This document shows, piece after piece, positions 50,214 through 60,886 of a stretch of 64,000 bases of DNA. The position numbers and the translations under genes are program-made. The notes beneath the pieces are model-generated. The model was not told the DNA's origin. It searched no databases and worked only from the letters and a program-made list of their open reading frames with translations. How positions within the stretch are numbered: position 1 is the stretch's first letter; each line of letters begins with the position of its first letter. The stretch lies in contig NZ_FNRV01000001.1 in the NCBI RefSeq assembly GCF_900105115.1, positions 4,139,501 through 4,203,500 of the forward strand, given 5' to 3'. Source of the stretch: Pseudomonas mohnii. GTDB taxonomy: Bacteria; Pseudomonadota; Gammaproteobacteria; Pseudomonadales; Pseudomonadaceae.

Positions 50214-51752
50214 ATGAATCTGCTCAAATCGTTGGCCGCCGTCAGCTCTATCACGATGCTTTCCCGGATCCTGGGCTTCGTTCGTGACACCCTCATTGCA
50301 CGCATATTTGGTGCGGGAATGGCGACCGACGCGTTCTTCATCGCCTTCAAATTGCCCAATCTGTTGCGGCGTATCTTCGCGGAGGGCGCCTTCTCCCAGG
50401 CTTTTGTGCCGATTCTTGCCGAATACAAAAGCCAGAAGGGCGAGGAAGCGACGCGAACGTTCATTGCTTACGTCTCGGGTCTGCTGACGCTGGTGCTGGC
50501 CGTGGTGACCGCGCTGGGGATGATTGCCGCCCCCTGGGTCATCTGGGTGACGGCGCCGGGCTTTACCGATACGCCGGAAAAATTCGAGCTGACCTCCAGC
50601 CTGCTGCGGGTGACCTTTCCTTACATCCTGCTGATTTCCCTGTCCTCGCTGGCGGGCGCGATCCTCAACACATGGAACCGCTTTTCGGTGCCGGCCTTTG
50701 TGCCGACCCTGTTGAACGTCAGCATGATCATTTTTGCGGTGTTCCTGACGCCGTACTTCGATCCGCCGGTGATGGCGCTTGGCTGGGCGGTTCTGGCCGG
50801 CGGCCTGGCGCAGCTGTTGTATCAGCTGCCACACCTGAAAAAGATCGGCATGCTGGTGCTGCCGCGCCTGAATCTGCGTGATACGGGGGTCTGGCGGGTC
50901 ATGAAGCAGATGCTGCCGGCGATTCTCGGGGTGTCCGTGAGTCAGATCTCGCTGATCATCAACACTATTTTCGCTTCGTTCCTGGTCGCCGGTTCCGTGT
51001 CTTGGATGTACTACGCCGACCGTTTGATGGAGCTGCCGTCCGGCGTGCTGGGCGTGGCATTGGGCACGATCCTGTTGCCGACCCTGGCCAAGACCTACGC
51101 CAACAAGGATCGACATGAATATTCGCGAATCCTCGACTGGGGCCTGCGCCTGTGCTTCGTGCTGGTGCTGCCATGTTCCCTGGCGTTGGGGATTCTGGCC
51201 GAGCCGTTGACGGTTTCGCTGTTCCAGTACGGTCAATTCAATGCATTTGATGCGGCCATGACCCAGCGTGCGTTGATCGCCTATTCGGTCGGGTTGCTCG
51301 GGATCATCGTGATTAAAGTGCTGGCACCGGGCTTTTATGCGCAACAAAACATCCGCACGCCGGTAAAGATCGCAATTTTCACCTTGATCATCACCCAGCT
51401 GTTCAACCTCATGCTGATCGGTCCGCTGGCTCACGCTGGTTTGGCGCTCGCCATCAGTGGCGGTGCCTGTATCAACGCCGGGTTGCTCTTCTATCAACTG
51501 CGCAAACAGCAGATGTACCAGCCACAACCGGGCTGGGGGGTATTCGGCTTGAAGCTGGTGATCGCGGTGACGGTGATGTCAGGCGTGTTGCTGGGTGCGA
51601 TGCACTTTATGCCAGCCTGGGATCAAGGGCATATGCTTGAGCGGTTCCTGCGCCTGGGGGCATTGGTGGTCGCCGGTGTGGTGGCGTATTTCGGGATGTT
51701 AGTGTTGATGGGTTTTCGCTTGCGCGACTTTAATCGCAAGGCGTTGGGCTAA
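50214..51752 (+). CDS. murJ: Lipid II flippase MurJ
   Basis: 512 residues with about 14 membrane helices. [40 protein letters not shown] and [20 protein letters not shown] carry the conserved Arg and Asp of the cavity. It flips lipid II across the inner membrane for peptidoglycan synthesis. Divergent from rpsT; ribF follows after 129 bases with its own -10 box. Confidence 0.97.
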   Translation: MNLLKSLAAVSSITMLSRILGFVRDTLIARIFGAGMATDAFFIAFKLPNLLRRIFAEGAFSQAFVPILAEYKSQKGEEATRTFIAYVSGLLTLVLAVVTALGMIAAPWVIWVTAPGFTDTPEKFELTSSLLRVTFPYILLISLSSLAGAILNTWNRFSVPAFVPTLLNVSMIIFAVFLTPYFDPPVMALGWAVLAGGLAQLLYQLPHLKKIGMLVLPRLNLRDTGVWRVMKQMLPAILGVSVSQISLIINTIFASFLVAGSVSWMYYADRLMELPSGVLGVALGTILLPTLAKTYANKDRHEYSRILDWGLRLCFVLVLPCSLALGILAEPLTVSLFQYGQFNAFDAAMTQRALIAYSVGLLGIIVIKVLAPGFYAQQNIRTPVKIAIFTLIITQLFNLMLIGPLAHAGLALAISGGACINAGLLFYQLRKQQMYQPQPGWGVFGLKLVIAVTVMSGVLLGAMHFMPAWDQGHMLERFLRLGALVVAGVVAYFGMLVLMGFRLRDFNRKALG

Positions 51753-51847
51753 GGCCCGGGCCTCGATAAACACGGGTGGGCCGGCGTTTTTGTCGGCTCG
51801 ATCACTTTGGGATACGGTGTTGCCTGTCGTCGGCCGCCGGGTGTGGT

Positions 51848-51853
51848 TATAAT
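51848..51853 (+). promoter_or_regulatory. -10 box upstream of ribF
   Basis: A perfect TATAAT 28 bases before the ribF ATG. The -35 position is weak (TGTCGT, 17-base spacing). Confidence 0.55.
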
Positions 51854-51881
51854 CGACCACTTTATGAGCAAGAAGCGCGTT

Positions 51882-52832
51882 ATGCAGCTGGTTCGAGGCC
51901 TCCAAAATCTGCGCCCCCAGCATCGGGGCTGTGTCGCCACTATTGGCAACTTTGACGGTGTACACCGTGGCCACCAGGCTATCCTGGCGCGACTGCGTGA
52001 GCGTGCGCTTGAATTGGGCGTGCCCAGCTGCGTGGTGATTTTCGAGCCGCAGCCGCGTGAGTTTTTCGCGCCGGACACGGCACCGGCCCGTTTGGCACGC
52101 CTGCGCGACAAGTTGCAGCTGCTCGCTGCCGAAGGCGTTGACCGGGTCTTGTGCCTCGCCTTCAACCAGCGTCTGAGCAAGCTCAGCGCCAGCGAGTTTG
52201 TAGACACCATTCTGGTGGATGGCCTGGGCGTGCAGCATCTTGAAGTCGGCGACGACTTCCGTTTCGGCTGTGACCGGGTAGGGGATTTCGATTTCCTGCA
52301 ACAGGCCGGCGTCATGCAGGGCTTTACCGTTGAAGCGGCGCAGACTGTCGAACTCGACGGTATCCGGGTCAGCAGCACACAGGTGCGTAATGCGCTGGCG
52401 GCTGCTGACTTTGCCCTTGCCGAACGTCTGCTTGGCCGCCCGTACCGGATTGCCGGGCGGGTGTTGCATGGCCAGAAACTGGCGCGTCAGTTGGGTACGC
52501 CAACGGCCAATATTCAACTCAAGCGCCGTCGCGTGCCGTTTACCGGGGTTTACCTGGTCAGCGTCGACCTCGACGGCAAGACCTGGCCAGGCGTCGCCAA
52601 TATCGGCGTTCGACCTACGGTCCAGGGAGATGGCAAAGCCCACCTCGAAGTCCATCTTTTAGATTTTGCCGGCGATCTGTATGACCGGCGTATGACGGTG
52701 GTTTTCCACCAAAAGCTGCGTGAAGAGCAGCGTTTCGCCTCTCTGGAGGCGCTTAAGACGGCGATCAATGCGGATGTCGCCGCCGCCCGTGCCCTGTCGC
52801 ACCTAGCGCCAATCGCTAATGAAGAGCCTTAA
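51882..52832 (+). CDS. ribF: Bifunctional riboflavin kinase/FAD synthetase
   Basis: 316 residues from the ATG at 51882 (MQLVRGLQNLRPQHRGCVAT). The N-terminal nucleotidyltransferase has IGNFDGVHRGHQAIL and the ISSTQVR-like SSTQVRNAL; the C-terminal flavokinase has GRVLHGQKLARQLGTPTANI. It makes FMN, then FAD. Its TAA is followed directly by the ileS ATG. It heads the ribF-ileS-lspA-fkpB-ispH operon. Confidence 0.97.
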   Translation: MQLVRGLQNLRPQHRGCVATIGNFDGVHRGHQAILARLRERALELGVPSCVVIFEPQPREFFAPDTAPARLARLRDKLQLLAAEGVDRVLCLAFNQRLSKLSASEFVDTILVDGLGVQHLEVGDDFRFGCDRVGDFDFLQQAGVMQGFTVEAAQTVELDGIRVSSTQVRNALAAADFALAERLLGRPYRIAGRVLHGQKLARQLGTPTANIQLKRRRVPFTGVYLVSVDLDGKTWPGVANIGVRPTVQGDGKAHLEVHLLDFAGDLYDRRMTVVFHQKLREEQRFASLEALKTAINADVAAARALSHLAPIANEEP

Positions 52833-55664
52833 ATGACCGACTATAAAGCCACGCTAAACCTTCCGGACACCGCCTTCCCAATGAAGGCCGGCCTGCCACA
52901 GCGCGAACCGCAGATTCTGCAGCGCTGGGACAGTATTGGCCTGTACGGAAAGTTGCGCGAGATTGGCAAGGATCGTCCGAAGTTCGTACTGCACGACGGT
53001 CCTCCGTACGCCAACGGCACGATTCACATCGGTCATGCGCTGAACAAGATTCTCAAGGACATGATCATCCGCTCGAAGACCCTGTCGGGCTTTGACGCGC
53101 CTTATGTTCCGGGCTGGGACTGCCACGGTCTGCCGATCGAGCACAAAGTCGAAGTGACCCACGGCAAGAACCTGGGCGCGGACAAGACCCGTGAACTCTG
53201 CCGGGCGTATGCCACCGAGCAGATCGAAGGCCAGAAGTCCGAATTCATCCGTCTGGGCGTGTTGGGCGATTTCGCCAACCCCTACAAGACCATGGACTTC
53301 AAGAACGAGGCCGGTGAAATCCGCGCCCTGGCAGAAATCGTCAAGGGCGGTTTCGTGTTCAAGGGCCTCAAGCCTGTGAACTGGTGCTTCGATTGCGGCT
53401 CGGCCCTGGCCGAAGCGGAAGTCGAGTACGAGAACAAGAAGTCCTCGACCATCGACGTGGCCTTCCCGATTGCCGATGAAGCCAAGCTGGCTGCCGCATT
53501 CGGTCTGCCATCGCTGGCCAAACCGGCTTCGATCGTGATCTGGACCACGACCCCGTGGACCATCCCGGCCAACCAGGCGCTGAACGTCCACCCGGAATTC
53601 AACTACGCCCTGGTCGATGTCGGCGACAAATTGCTGGTGCTGGCTGAAGAGCTGGTCGAGTCGTGCCTGGCACGTTACTCGCTGGAAGGCTCGGTGATCG
53701 CCACTGCCACCGGTTCCGACCTGGAGCTGATCAACTTCCGTCACCCGTTCTACGACCGTCTGTCGCCGGTTTACCTGGCCGATTACGTCGAACTGGGCGC
53801 CGGTACTGGCGTGGTTCACTCAGCACCGGCCTACGGCGTCGACGACTTCGTGACCTGCAAGAAATACGGCATGGTCAACGACGACATCCTCAATCCGGTA
53901 CAAAGCAACGGCGTTTATGTGCCATCGCTGGAATTCTTCGGCGGCCAGTTCATCTGGAAGGCCAACCCGGCCATCGTCGACAAGCTGACCGAAGTGGGTG
54001 CGCTGCTGCACACCACCATCATCGAGCACAGCTACATGCACTGCTGGCGCCACAAGACGCCACTGATCTACCGTGCCACCGCGCAGTGGTTCATCGGCAT
54101 GGACAAGCAGCCAACCACCGGTGACACCCTGCGCCAGCGCTCGCTCAAAGCCATCGAAGAGACCAAGTTCGTGCCGGCCTGGGGCCAGGCGCGACTGCAC
54201 TCGATGATCGCCAACCGTCCGGACTGGTGCATCTCCCGTCAGCGCAACTGGGGGGTACCGATCCCGTTCTTCCTGAATAAGGAAAGCGGCGAGCTGCACC
54301 CACGTACCGTCGAGCTGATGGAAGAAGTCGCCAAGCGCGTCGAAGTCGAAGGCATCGAAGCGTGGTTCAAGCTGGATGCCGCCGAGCTGCTCGGTGATGA
54401 AGCGCCACAGTACGACAAGATCAGCGACACCCTGGACGTCTGGTTCGACTCGGGCACCACGCATTGGCACGTCCTGCGCGGCTCGCACCCGATGGGCCAC
54501 GAAACCGGGCCACGCGCCGACCTGTACCTGGAAGGCTCGGACCAGCACCGTGGCTGGTTCCACTCGTCGCTGCTGACCGGTTGCGCCATCGACAACCACG
54601 CGCCGTACCGCGAACTGCTGACCCACGGCTTTACCGTCGACGAGTCCGGCCGCAAGATGTCCAAGTCCTTGGGCAACGTCATTGCACCGCAGAAAGTCAA
54701 CGACACCCTGGGCGCCGACATCATGCGTCTGTGGGTCGCGTCGACCGATTACTCGGGTGAAATGGCGGTTTCCGAGCAGATCCTGCAACGCAGTGCGGAC
54801 GCCTACCGGCGTATCCGTAACACCGCGCGTTTCCTGCTCTCGAACCTGACCGGCTTCAACCCGGCCACCGACCTGCTGCCGGCCGAAGAAATGCTGGCAC
54901 TGGACCGTTGGGCCGTGGATCGCACCTTGCTGCTGCAACGCGAGCTGCAAGAGCACTACGGTGAATACCGCTTCTGGAACGTCTACTCCAAGATCCACAA
55001 CTTCTGCGTGCAGGAGCTGGGCGGTTTCTACCTGGACATCATCAAGGACCGCCAGTACACCACCGGCGCCGACAGCAAGGCCCGTCGTTCGTGCCAGACC
55101 GCGCTGTTCCACATCTCCGAAGCGCTGGTGCGCTGGATCGCGCCGATCCTGGCGTTCACCGCCGACGAGCTGTGGCAATACCTGCCGGGCGAGCGCAACG
55201 AATCGGTGATGCTCAACACCTGGTACGAAGGCCTGACCGAATTGCCGGAAGGTTTCGAACTCGGTCGCGCCTACTGGGATCGCATCATGGAAGTGAAGGT
55301 TGCGGTCAACAAAGAGATGGAAATCCAGCGCGCGGCGAAAGCCGTCGGTGGCAACCTGCAGGCTGAAGTGACGCTGTTCGCCGAAGACGCGCTGAGCGCC
55401 GACCTGGCCAAACTGAGCAACGAACTGCGTTTCGTGCTGATCACCTCCACCGCCAGCGTCGCACCTTTCGTGCAGGCGCCGGCCGATGCCGTGGTCACCG
55501 AAGTCAGCGGCCTGAAGTTGAAGATCGTCAAGTCGGCCTTCGCCAAGTGCGCCCGTTGCTGGCACTGCCGTGAAGACGTCGGCGTGAATCCGGAGCATCC
55601 GGAAATCTGCGGTCGTTGCGTCGACAACATCAGCGGCGCTGGCGAGGTTCGTCACTATGCCTAA
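52833..55664 (+). CDS. ileS: Isoleucyl-tRNA synthetase
   Basis: 943 residues, the ordinary bacterial type. HIGH signature in [20 protein letters not shown], the editing domain with [23 protein letters not shown] in [10 protein letters not shown] and a C-terminal zinc finger CARCWHCRE...CGRC. It lies directly after ribF with no gap and overlaps lspA by 8 bp. Confidence 0.98.
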   Translation: MTDYKATLNLPDTAFPMKAGLPQREPQILQRWDSIGLYGKLREIGKDRPKFVLHDGPPYANGTIHIGHALNKILKDMIIRSKTLSGFDAPYVPGWDCHGLPIEHKVEVTHGKNLGADKTRELCRAYATEQIEGQKSEFIRLGVLGDFANPYKTMDFKNEAGEIRALAEIVKGGFVFKGLKPVNWCFDCGSALAEAEVEYENKKSSTIDVAFPIADEAKLAAAFGLPSLAKPASIVIWTTTPWTIPANQALNVHPEFNYALVDVGDKLLVLAEELVESCLARYSLEGSVIATATGSDLELINFRHPFYDRLSPVYLADYVELGAGTGVVHSAPAYGVDDFVTCKKYGMVNDDILNPVQSNGVYVPSLEFFGGQFIWKANPAIVDKLTEVGALLHTTIIEHSYMHCWRHKTPLIYRATAQWFIGMDKQPTTGDTLRQRSLKAIEETKFVPAWGQARLHSMIANRPDWCISRQRNWGVPIPFFLNKESGELHPRTVELMEEVAKRVEVEGIEAWFKLDAAELLGDEAPQYDKISDTLDVWFDSGTTHWHVLRGSHPMGHETGPRADLYLEGSDQHRGWFHSSLLTGCAIDNHAPYRELLTHGFTVDESGRKMSKSLGNVIAPQKVNDTLGADIMRLWVASTDYSGEMAVSEQILQRSADAYRRIRNTARFLLSNLTGFNPATDLLPAEEMLALDRWAVDRTLLLQRELQEHYGEYRFWNVYSKIHNFCVQELGGFYLDIIKDRQYTTGADSKARRSCQTALFHISEALVRWIAPILAFTADELWQYLPGERNESVMLNTWYEGLTELPEGFELGRAYWDRIMEVKVAVNKEMEIQRAAKAVGGNLQAEVTLFAEDALSADLAKLSNELRFVLITSTASVAPFVQAPADAVVTEVSGLKLKIVKSAFAKCARCWHCREDVGVNPEHPEICGRCVDNISGAGEVRHYA

Positions 55665-56169
55665 TGCTGTTGGCCGTTTCGGACGGCTGAGCTGGCTCTG
55701 GTTGAGTTTGCTGGTCCTGGTCATCGACCAGGCCAGCAAGTTCTACTTCGAAGGCAAGCTTGCGATGTACCAGCAAATCGTGGTGATCCCCGATTACTTC
55801 AGCTGGACCCTGGCCTACAACACTGGCGCGGCGTTCAGCTTCCTGGCGGACAGTTCCGGTTGGCAGCGCTGGCTGTTTGCACTGATCGCGGTGCTGGTCA
55901 GTGCGGTGCTGGTGGTCTGGCTCAAGCGCCTGGGGCGCAACGAAACCTGGCTGGCCATCGCCCTGGCGTTGGTGCTCGGTGGTGCGTTGGGCAATCTGTA
56001 TGACCGCATTGCCTTGGGGCATGTGATCGATTTCATCCTGGTGCATTGGCAGAACCGCTGGTATTTCCCGGCGTTCAACTTTGCCGACAGTGCAATTACC
56101 GTCGGTGCCGTGATGTTGGCACTGGATATGTTCAAAAGTAAAAAGACCGGAGAAGCCGTTCATGACTGA
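55657..56169 (+). CDS. lspA: Lipoprotein signal peptidase II
   Basis: 170 residues with four membrane helices. The catalytic Asp pair is in [18 protein letters not shown] and FNFADSAIT. It removes signal peptides from prolipoproteins such as the one encoded at 39637-41466. Overlaps ileS and fkpB by 8 bp each. Confidence 0.97.
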   Translation: MPNAVGRFGRLSWLWLSLLVLVIDQASKFYFEGKLAMYQQIVVIPDYFSWTLAYNTGAAFSFLADSSGWQRWLFALIAVLVSAVLVVWLKRLGRNETWLAIALALVLGGALGNLYDRIALGHVIDFILVHWQNRWYFPAFNFADSAITVGAVMLALDMFKSKKTGEAVHD

Positions 56170-56614
56170 ACAGGTATTGGCTGAGCAACGCATTGGCCAG
56201 AACACGGAAGTCACCTTGCATTTCGCATTGCGCCTGGAGAATGGCGACACGGTGGACAGCACCTTCGACAAAGCCCCGGCGACCTTCAAGGTCGGTGACG
56301 GCAACCTGTTGCCAGGTTTCGAAGCGGCGTTGTTCGGTTTCAAGGCTGGCGACAAGCGTACTCTGAGCATCGAGCCGGAAAACGCCTTCGGCCAGCCCAA
56401 TCCGCAAAATGTGCAGATCATTCCGCGCTCTCAGTTCCAGGACATGGAGCTGTCGCCTGGTCTGTTGGTGATCTTCAATGATGCGGCCAATACTGAATTG
56501 CCAGGTGTGGTGAAAGAGTTCGATGATGCTCAAGTGACCATCGACTTCAATCACCCGCTGGCAGGCAAGACGCTGACCTTTGACGTGGAAATCATTTCCG
56601 TCACAGCGCTGTAA
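56162..56614 (+). CDS. fkpB: FKBP-type peptidyl-prolyl isomerase (SlpA/FkpB)
   Basis: 150 residues of the SlyD-like FKBP type: TLHFALRLENGDTVDSTFDK, GDGNLLPGFEAALFGFKAGD and an IF insert (NAFGQPNPQNVQIIPRSQF), but without SlyD's metal-binding tail. This is the operon partner of lspA and ispH in gammaproteobacteria. A REPIN separates it from ispH. Confidence 0.95.
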   Translation: MTEQVLAEQRIGQNTEVTLHFALRLENGDTVDSTFDKAPATFKVGDGNLLPGFEAALFGFKAGDKRTLSIEPENAFGQPNPQNVQIIPRSQFQDMELSPGLLVIFNDAANTELPGVVKEFDDAQVTIDFNHPLAGKTLTFDVEIISVTAL

Positions 56615-56631
56615 CTGACCAAACCGGCTCG

Positions 56632-56734
56632 TTGTAGGCGCGAGCCCGCTCGCGAAGGACTCAAAGACACCGCTTTCATTCAGAATGATCGCATTGTCGT
56701 TGACGCCCATCGCGAGCGGGCTCGCTCCTACAGG
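56632..56734. repeat. REPIN inside the fkpB-ispH gap (CC/GG centre)
   Basis: TGTAGGCGCGAGCCCGCTCG plus CGAAGG, then CATCGCGAGCGGGCTCGCTC plus CTACAGGG. Both halves carry the TGTAGG outer arm and the CC/GG centre. It lies within the operon. Confidence 0.9.
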
Positions 56735-56753
56735 GCAAGACACGAGGCACAGC

Positions 56754-57701
56754 ATGCAAATCAAACTCGCCAACCCCCGTGGCTTCTGCGCCGGTGTGGA
56801 CCGCGCGATCGAAATCGTCAACCGCGCCCTGGAAGTGTTCGGTCCTCCGATCTACGTACGCCACGAAGTGGTCCATAACAAATTCGTCGTCGAAGACCTG
56901 CGCGCGCGCGGGGCGATTTTCGTCGAGGAACTGGATCAGGTGCCGGACGATGTGATCGTGATCTTCAGTGCCCACGGTGTTTCCCAGGCCGTTCGCACTG
57001 AAGCTGCCGGGCGGGGCCTGAAAGTGTTCGACGCCACCTGCCCACTGGTGACCAAGGTGCACATCGAAGTGGCGCGCTACAGCCGCGACGGTCGCGAATG
57101 CATTCTCATCGGCCACGCCGGTCACCCGGAAGTCGAAGGCACCATGGGCCAATACGACGCGAGCAATGGTGGTGCGATCTATCTGGTCGAGGACGAAAAA
57201 GACGTCGCCGAACTGCAAGTGCACAACCCCGAGAAACTGGCGTTCGTCACCCAGACCACCCTGTCCATGGACGACACCAGCCGTGTCATCGACGCCCTGC
57301 GTACGCGTTTCCCGGCCATCGGTGGTCCGCGCAAGGACGACATCTGCTACGCCACGCAAAACCGTCAGGATGCGGTCAAGCAACTGGCCGACGAATGCGA
57401 TGTCGTGTTGGTGGTTGGCAGTCCGAACAGCTCCAACTCCAATCGCCTGCGTGAGCTCGCCGAGCGCATGGCGACCCCGGCCTACCTGATCGACGGTGCT
57501 GAAGACCTGCAAAAAAGCTGGTTCGACGGCGTCGAGCGCATCGGCATCACGGCAGGCGCTTCTGCACCGGAAGTCCTGGTGCGCGGCGTGATCCAGCAGT
57601 TGCAAGCCTGGGGCGCTACTGGTGCTGATGAACTGGCCGGCCGCGAGGAGAACATCACATTCTCCATGCCTAAAGAGTTGCGCGTTCGTTCCCTGCTCTG
57701 A
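56754..57701 (+). CDS. ispH: 4-hydroxy-3-methylbut-2-enyl diphosphate reductase
   Basis: 315 residues from the ATG at 56754, behind GAGG. The three Fe-S cluster cysteines lie in [23 protein letters not shown] and [10 protein letters not shown]. It carries out the last step of the MEP pathway, yielding IPP and DMAPP. The frame is open upstream through the REPIN but that is not coding. Its 3' end overlaps the convergent fimT gene by 32 bp. Confidence 0.97.
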   Translation: MQIKLANPRGFCAGVDRAIEIVNRALEVFGPPIYVRHEVVHNKFVVEDLRARGAIFVEELDQVPDDVIVIFSAHGVSQAVRTEAAGRGLKVFDATCPLVTKVHIEVARYSRDGRECILIGHAGHPEVEGTMGQYDASNGGAIYLVEDEKDVAELQVHNPEKLAFVTQTTLSMDDTSRVIDALRTRFPAIGGPRKDDICYATQNRQDAVKQLADECDVVLVVGSPNSSNSNRLRELAERMATPAYLIDGAEDLQKSWFDGVERIGITAGASAPEVLVRGVIQQLQAWGATGADELAGREENITFSMPKELRVRSLL

Positions 57702-58221
57702 TTCCTTCCCCTCCTGCGCATAATGCCTGTTCAGCTTTTTCGCTGCGCAGGCTGACGCGGCCGGTGGACGCCAGTACCACCTGGTGCCGGCTCACTGGTT
57801 CGCGGCTGGCGCAAACGTGTAATGTCCCCGATTGAAGGCCTTTTTTCGCCGGTTCGCCCAAATGACTGAAGCGTACTGACGTCCTGACATGTTGATTGCC
57901 GAACACCGGCACTCGGTTTCCGCTCCGGTGCTCCATCAGTAGCGGATTGCTGATGTCCTCATGCCCCTTGCCGCTGACATCCAGGACGATTCGCCAGCCC
58001 TGGCTCCAGTCATCGTTTATGCCATGAATGACGACGGACTGGTTTCGTGTGATCGCGGCGACTCTTGCGCTACGCATTCCGCTGGCAAGTGACTTCGCTG
58101 TCTCCTCGCGATAGGTCGATTCTGACAGTGCCGCAAACGCCGGACTGACCAAGTGCAGAACAATCCCGACAATTGTCAGTCCCATGAGCAGTTCGATCAG
58201 GCTGAAACCGCGCTGATGCAT
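57670..58221 (-). CDS. fimT: FimT/GspH-type minor pseudopilin
   Basis: 183 residues from the ATG at 58221, behind GGGAGGG. Prepilin start MHQRG followed by [20 protein letters not shown], with cleavage after Gly5. The GspH/FimT C-terminal domain contains a Cys pair ([15 protein letters not shown]). FimT-type proteins have been shown to bind DNA in natural transformation in other bacteria. It is divergent from the fimU-pilE operon and convergent with ispH. Confidence 0.85.
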   Translation of the reverse strand: MHQRGFSLIELLMGLTIVGIVLHLVSPAFAALSESTYREETAKSLASGMRSARVAAITRNQSVVIHGINDDWSQGWRIVLDVSGKGHEDISNPLLMEHRSGNRVPVFGNQHVRTSVRFSHLGEPAKKGLQSGTLHVCASREPVSRHQVVLASTGRVSLRSEKAEQALCAGGEGIRAGNERATL

Positions 58222-58351
58222 GACATTTCCCTCCCTGAAGTTTTCTCGGCCGAGCAATCCATGCGCGGGCGATGGCAATGCAACCGGAATTTGGCGGCCG
58301 CATGTTCTGGCGAGCAACAGCAGGTATAGCCAACGGCAGCAAAGGGCACCG

Positions 58352-58825
58352 ATGCAACATCGTTCAAATGGTTTCACGTTGCTGGAGTTGCTGGTGGCGA
58401 TTGCGGTCTTTCTGGTCCTGATCACCCTGGCTGTACCGGCGTTTACGCGTTCGGCGCAAATCACCAGGGCCGATACTGAAATCGGTGATCTGCAACATGC
58501 TCTTAACTTCGCACGACTGGAGGCGATCAATCGCGGAGTGACGACCCGCGTGCGCCCGACGGCGGGTGGCAGCGCATGGACCGGGGAGTTGTCGGTGTAT
58601 GACGGAACCAGTACGCCGGCGAATGTATTGCGGGTTGTGCCGGCGATGAGCAGTGGCGCGACGCTGACGCTAACCTCGGGTGTGTCGGCCATCGATTTCA
58701 ACAATCTGGGAGGGTTGTCGTCACCGTCCACGGCGGTGGTGATCAGTTATGTATTGGGTGCGCAAAGCAGGACGTTGAACCTGTGTTTGAACGGACGAAT
58801 TCTATTGGGTGGAAGTTGCGGATGA
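58352..58825 (+). CDS. fimU: FimU/GspH-type minor pilin
   Basis: 157 residues behind AGGGCACCG. Prepilin leader MQHRSNG then FTLLELLVAIAVFLVLITLA, with Glu5 present. The C-terminal region ends in a disulphide-like CLNGRILLGGSCG. It belongs to the priming complex of type IV pili with PilV, PilW, PilX and PilE. It overlaps pilV by ATGA. The divergent fimT is a paralogue; which of the two is called fimT or fimU follows from operon position. Confidence 0.85.
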   Translation: MQHRSNGFTLLELLVAIAVFLVLITLAVPAFTRSAQITRADTEIGDLQHALNFARLEAINRGVTTRVRPTAGGSAWTGELSVYDGTSTPANVLRVVPAMSSGATLTLTSGVSAIDFNNLGGLSSPSTAVVISYVLGAQSRTLNLCLNGRILLGGSCG

Positions 58826-59271
58826 GGCAATGGCGCAAAGGTGCACAGGAGGGCATGACACTGATCGAAGTCCTGGTTGCATTGTTGATTCTGAGCGTGG
58901 GTCTGTTGGGGGCGGCGGCATTGCAGCTGAATGCACTCAAGTACACGGACAGTGCGCGCATGACCAGCCAGGCCAGTTTTATCGCCTACGACATGATGGA
59001 CCGCATTCGCGCCAACGCGGCCGCCGACTACACCGTTACGCCACCGACCTCGGGCAATCCGAACGTTGCCCGGGACCAGGATCTCTACGATTTCACCAGT
59101 AACATCATTGGTTTTGGCGGCCCCAGTGCGACCGGCAGCATCAGCCTCAATCAGCGCGTGTACACCATCACCATTTCCTGGGACGACTCACGGGCCGCCA
59201 ACAGCGCCGAATCCCGTCGCAGCTTCGTCCTGAGCAGCCGGGCCACTGTCGACCCGGTGGGCACGCCATGA
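58822..59271 (+). CDS. pilV: Type IV pilus minor pilin PilV
   Basis: 149 residues from the ATG at 58822. The prepilin site is AQEG followed by MTLIEVLVALLILSVGLLGA. GLLG and the downstream AALQLNALKYTDSARMTSQA are PilV signatures. Overlaps fimU and pilW by 4 bp each, so the genes are translationally coupled. Confidence 0.92.
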   Translation: MRQWRKGAQEGMTLIEVLVALLILSVGLLGAAALQLNALKYTDSARMTSQASFIAYDMMDRIRANAAADYTVTPPTSGNPNVARDQDLYDFTSNIIGFGGPSATGSISLNQRVYTITISWDDSRAANSAESRRSFVLSSRATVDPVGTP

Positions 59272-59981
59272 ACGGTTCCAGTCGAGGGTTTGGCCTGATC
59301 GAATTGCTCATCGCCCTGGCGTTGAGCCTGGTTGTGGTGTTGGGCGTGGTGCAGGTGTTCATCGCCGCCAAAAACACTTACGTCAGTCAGAACGCCGCCG
59401 CAGCCATGCAGGAAGATGCGCGTTTCGTGCTGAGCAAAATGATTCAGGAAATCCGTATGGTCGGCATGTTCGGCTGTCTGGAGACCATCACCGCGGAGGG
59501 GGCGGCGCGTGATTTCAATGCCAGTCGGATAACGCCGATCAGTTGGGACAATGCCCGCCAAAGCCTGACGCTGGTGACGGCGGATGTCGGCAGTAACGGT
59601 GGGACGCCGACATGGACCGTGGTCTCCGATTGTCGGACCGGTGCGACGGCTTACAGTGAGTCGCGTACGCCTGGTCCCGGCCAACTGGCATTTCCGATCC
59701 GGCGGATAGCCTATGGCTTGAGAAAGGATCAGCTGACGATTGCCGTCGGCAATGGCGCACCGCTCCGGCAGCCGCTGGTGGATAACGTCAAAGCCTTTGA
59801 CGTGAGCTTCGGCATTGCCAGCTCTGCCACGGATATCGCCGCGTCCAGCTATAGCAGCAATCCGTCTGACCCGGCACGCATTCGCAGCGTGCGGCTGAGC
59901 CTGACGCTCTTCGACCCTCACCATCGGGTAAGCGATCAAACCTTCAACGTGGTTGCCGCTCTGCGCAATCGCCTGCCATGA
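59268..59981 (+). CDS. pilW: Type IV pilus minor pilin PilW
   Basis: 237 residues. Leader MNGSSRG then FGLIELLIALALSLVVVLGV, followed by FIAAKNTYVSQNAAAAMQED and RFVLSKMIQEIRMVGMFGC, the PilW signature. It is about 30 residues shorter than the P. aeruginosa protein as I recall it. It overlaps pilV by ATGA. Confidence 0.92.
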   Translation: MNGSSRGFGLIELLIALALSLVVVLGVVQVFIAAKNTYVSQNAAAAMQEDARFVLSKMIQEIRMVGMFGCLETITAEGAARDFNASRITPISWDNARQSLTLVTADVGSNGGTPTWTVVSDCRTGATAYSESRTPGPGQLAFPIRRIAYGLRKDQLTIAVGNGAPLRQPLVDNVKAFDVSFGIASSATDIAASSYSSNPSDPARIRSVRLSLTLFDPHHRVSDQTFNVVAALRNRLP

Positions 59982-59992
59982 AGGGAGGGGCG

Positions 59993-60472
59993 ATGAGTTA
60001 TTCATCCGTGATTTCGTATCACCAGCGCGGCATGGCATTGCTCGTCAGCCTGGTATTCCTGTTGTTGCTGACGCTGACAGGTATCTCTTCAATGCAGAAC
60101 GCCACCTTGCAGGAAAAAATGGCCGGCAGCGTGAGCCTGCGCAATCAGTCGTTTCAAGGCGCCGAGGCTGCATTGCGGGTGGGCGAAAGCGCGGTGCAAC
60201 GGGGCGGTTTTGCGCTGCCGGATTGCAGCGGGCACCTTCAATGCGCTCCACCGGCCGAGTCGCTGACCATTACGTCTGCGGGTTTCAACGCTACCTCCGG
60301 AGTGATGTGGGTGGCGTCGGGCAAGGGCTTTTATGGCGTGCAAAACATCGGCGTCAGCCGCGACGCCGTGAATGTGCCGATCAATACACAGGCAACCTTG
60401 TACCGGATAACGGCGGTAGGCATCGCGGGCCATTCTCGCAGTGTTGTGGAGAGCATTTATGCCAAGTACTGA
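59993..60472 (+). CDS. pilX: Type IV pilus minor pilin PilX
   Basis: 159 residues from the ATG at 59993, behind AAGGGAGGGGCG; an ATG at 59978 overlapping pilW lacks a site. Leader ends HQRG, then MALLVSLVFLLLLTLTGISS, which lacks Glu5, as usual for PilX/GspK-like pilins. QNATLQEKMAGSVSLRNQSF is the PilX block. Overlaps the next gene by 14 bp. Confidence 0.9.
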   Translation: MSYSSVISYHQRGMALLVSLVFLLLLTLTGISSMQNATLQEKMAGSVSLRNQSFQGAEAALRVGESAVQRGGFALPDCSGHLQCAPPAESLTITSAGFNATSGVMWVASGKGFYGVQNIGVSRDAVNVPINTQATLYRITAVGIAGHSRSVVESIYAKY

Positions 60473-60872
60473 GCGGCCTGCCAGGTTCTGGCTGTTGCTG
60501 TGCGGTGTGATCATCGCGCTGAACCTGTCGGTGCCGGCCCAGGCCATCACGCCGCCGGATTCACCGGCGCTGGACCGGCGAACCTGTCTGGCCAATGGCA
60601 ACTGGTACGGTTTTTATCGCAACAATCATGGGCTGATACCCATCTGCCTGAAGCTGCCCGAAGCGATCAGCGCTAAGATGCTCGACAGCAACGACGATGG
60701 CGTGGTCGACGGCAACGATTTGCTTTCGAACGGCGTGACCTTCATCGGAGAAAATTCGCCCCGGGACGCCGATGACAATGGCGCGGAGGCGCACGAATCC
60801 ATTGGCGACGATACCCCGGGGCTGGAAAAATCCGGCGGCAGCCGTCGCATCATGTGGCGACAAATTCAGTAA
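60459..60872 (+). CDS. Short PilY1-like secreted protein in the place of pilY1
   Basis: 137 residues from the ATG at 60459, behind GGAG. Signal peptide to about residue 29 (ends VPAQA). Residues 76-87 read DSNDDGVVDGND, a calcium-type DxNxDGxxDxxD loop, and the protein ends GGSRRIMWRQIQ, which resembles the C-terminus of PilY1 adhesins. PilY1 is normally over 1000 residues and would stand exactly here, followed by pilY2 and pilE. This may be a PilY1 reduced to signal peptide and C-terminal tail, a PilY2 analogue, or an unrelated small protein. The frame is intact and coupled to pilX. Confidence 0.6.
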   Translation: MPSTERPARFWLLLCGVIIALNLSVPAQAITPPDSPALDRRTCLANGNWYGFYRNNHGLIPICLKLPEAISAKMLDSNDDGVVDGNDLLSNGVTFIGENSPRDADDNGAEAHESIGDDTPGLEKSGGSRRIMWRQIQ

Positions 60873-60886
60873 GTGAGAGTTGAGGC

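Noticed and set aside
53820..55739. 639-residue open frame opposite ileS
   Set aside because: Antisense shadow of a well identified essential gene; the same applies to long frames opposite cioAB (8094-9701), cstA (17164-18711), ettA (29888-31462) and obgE/rpmA (46271-47617).
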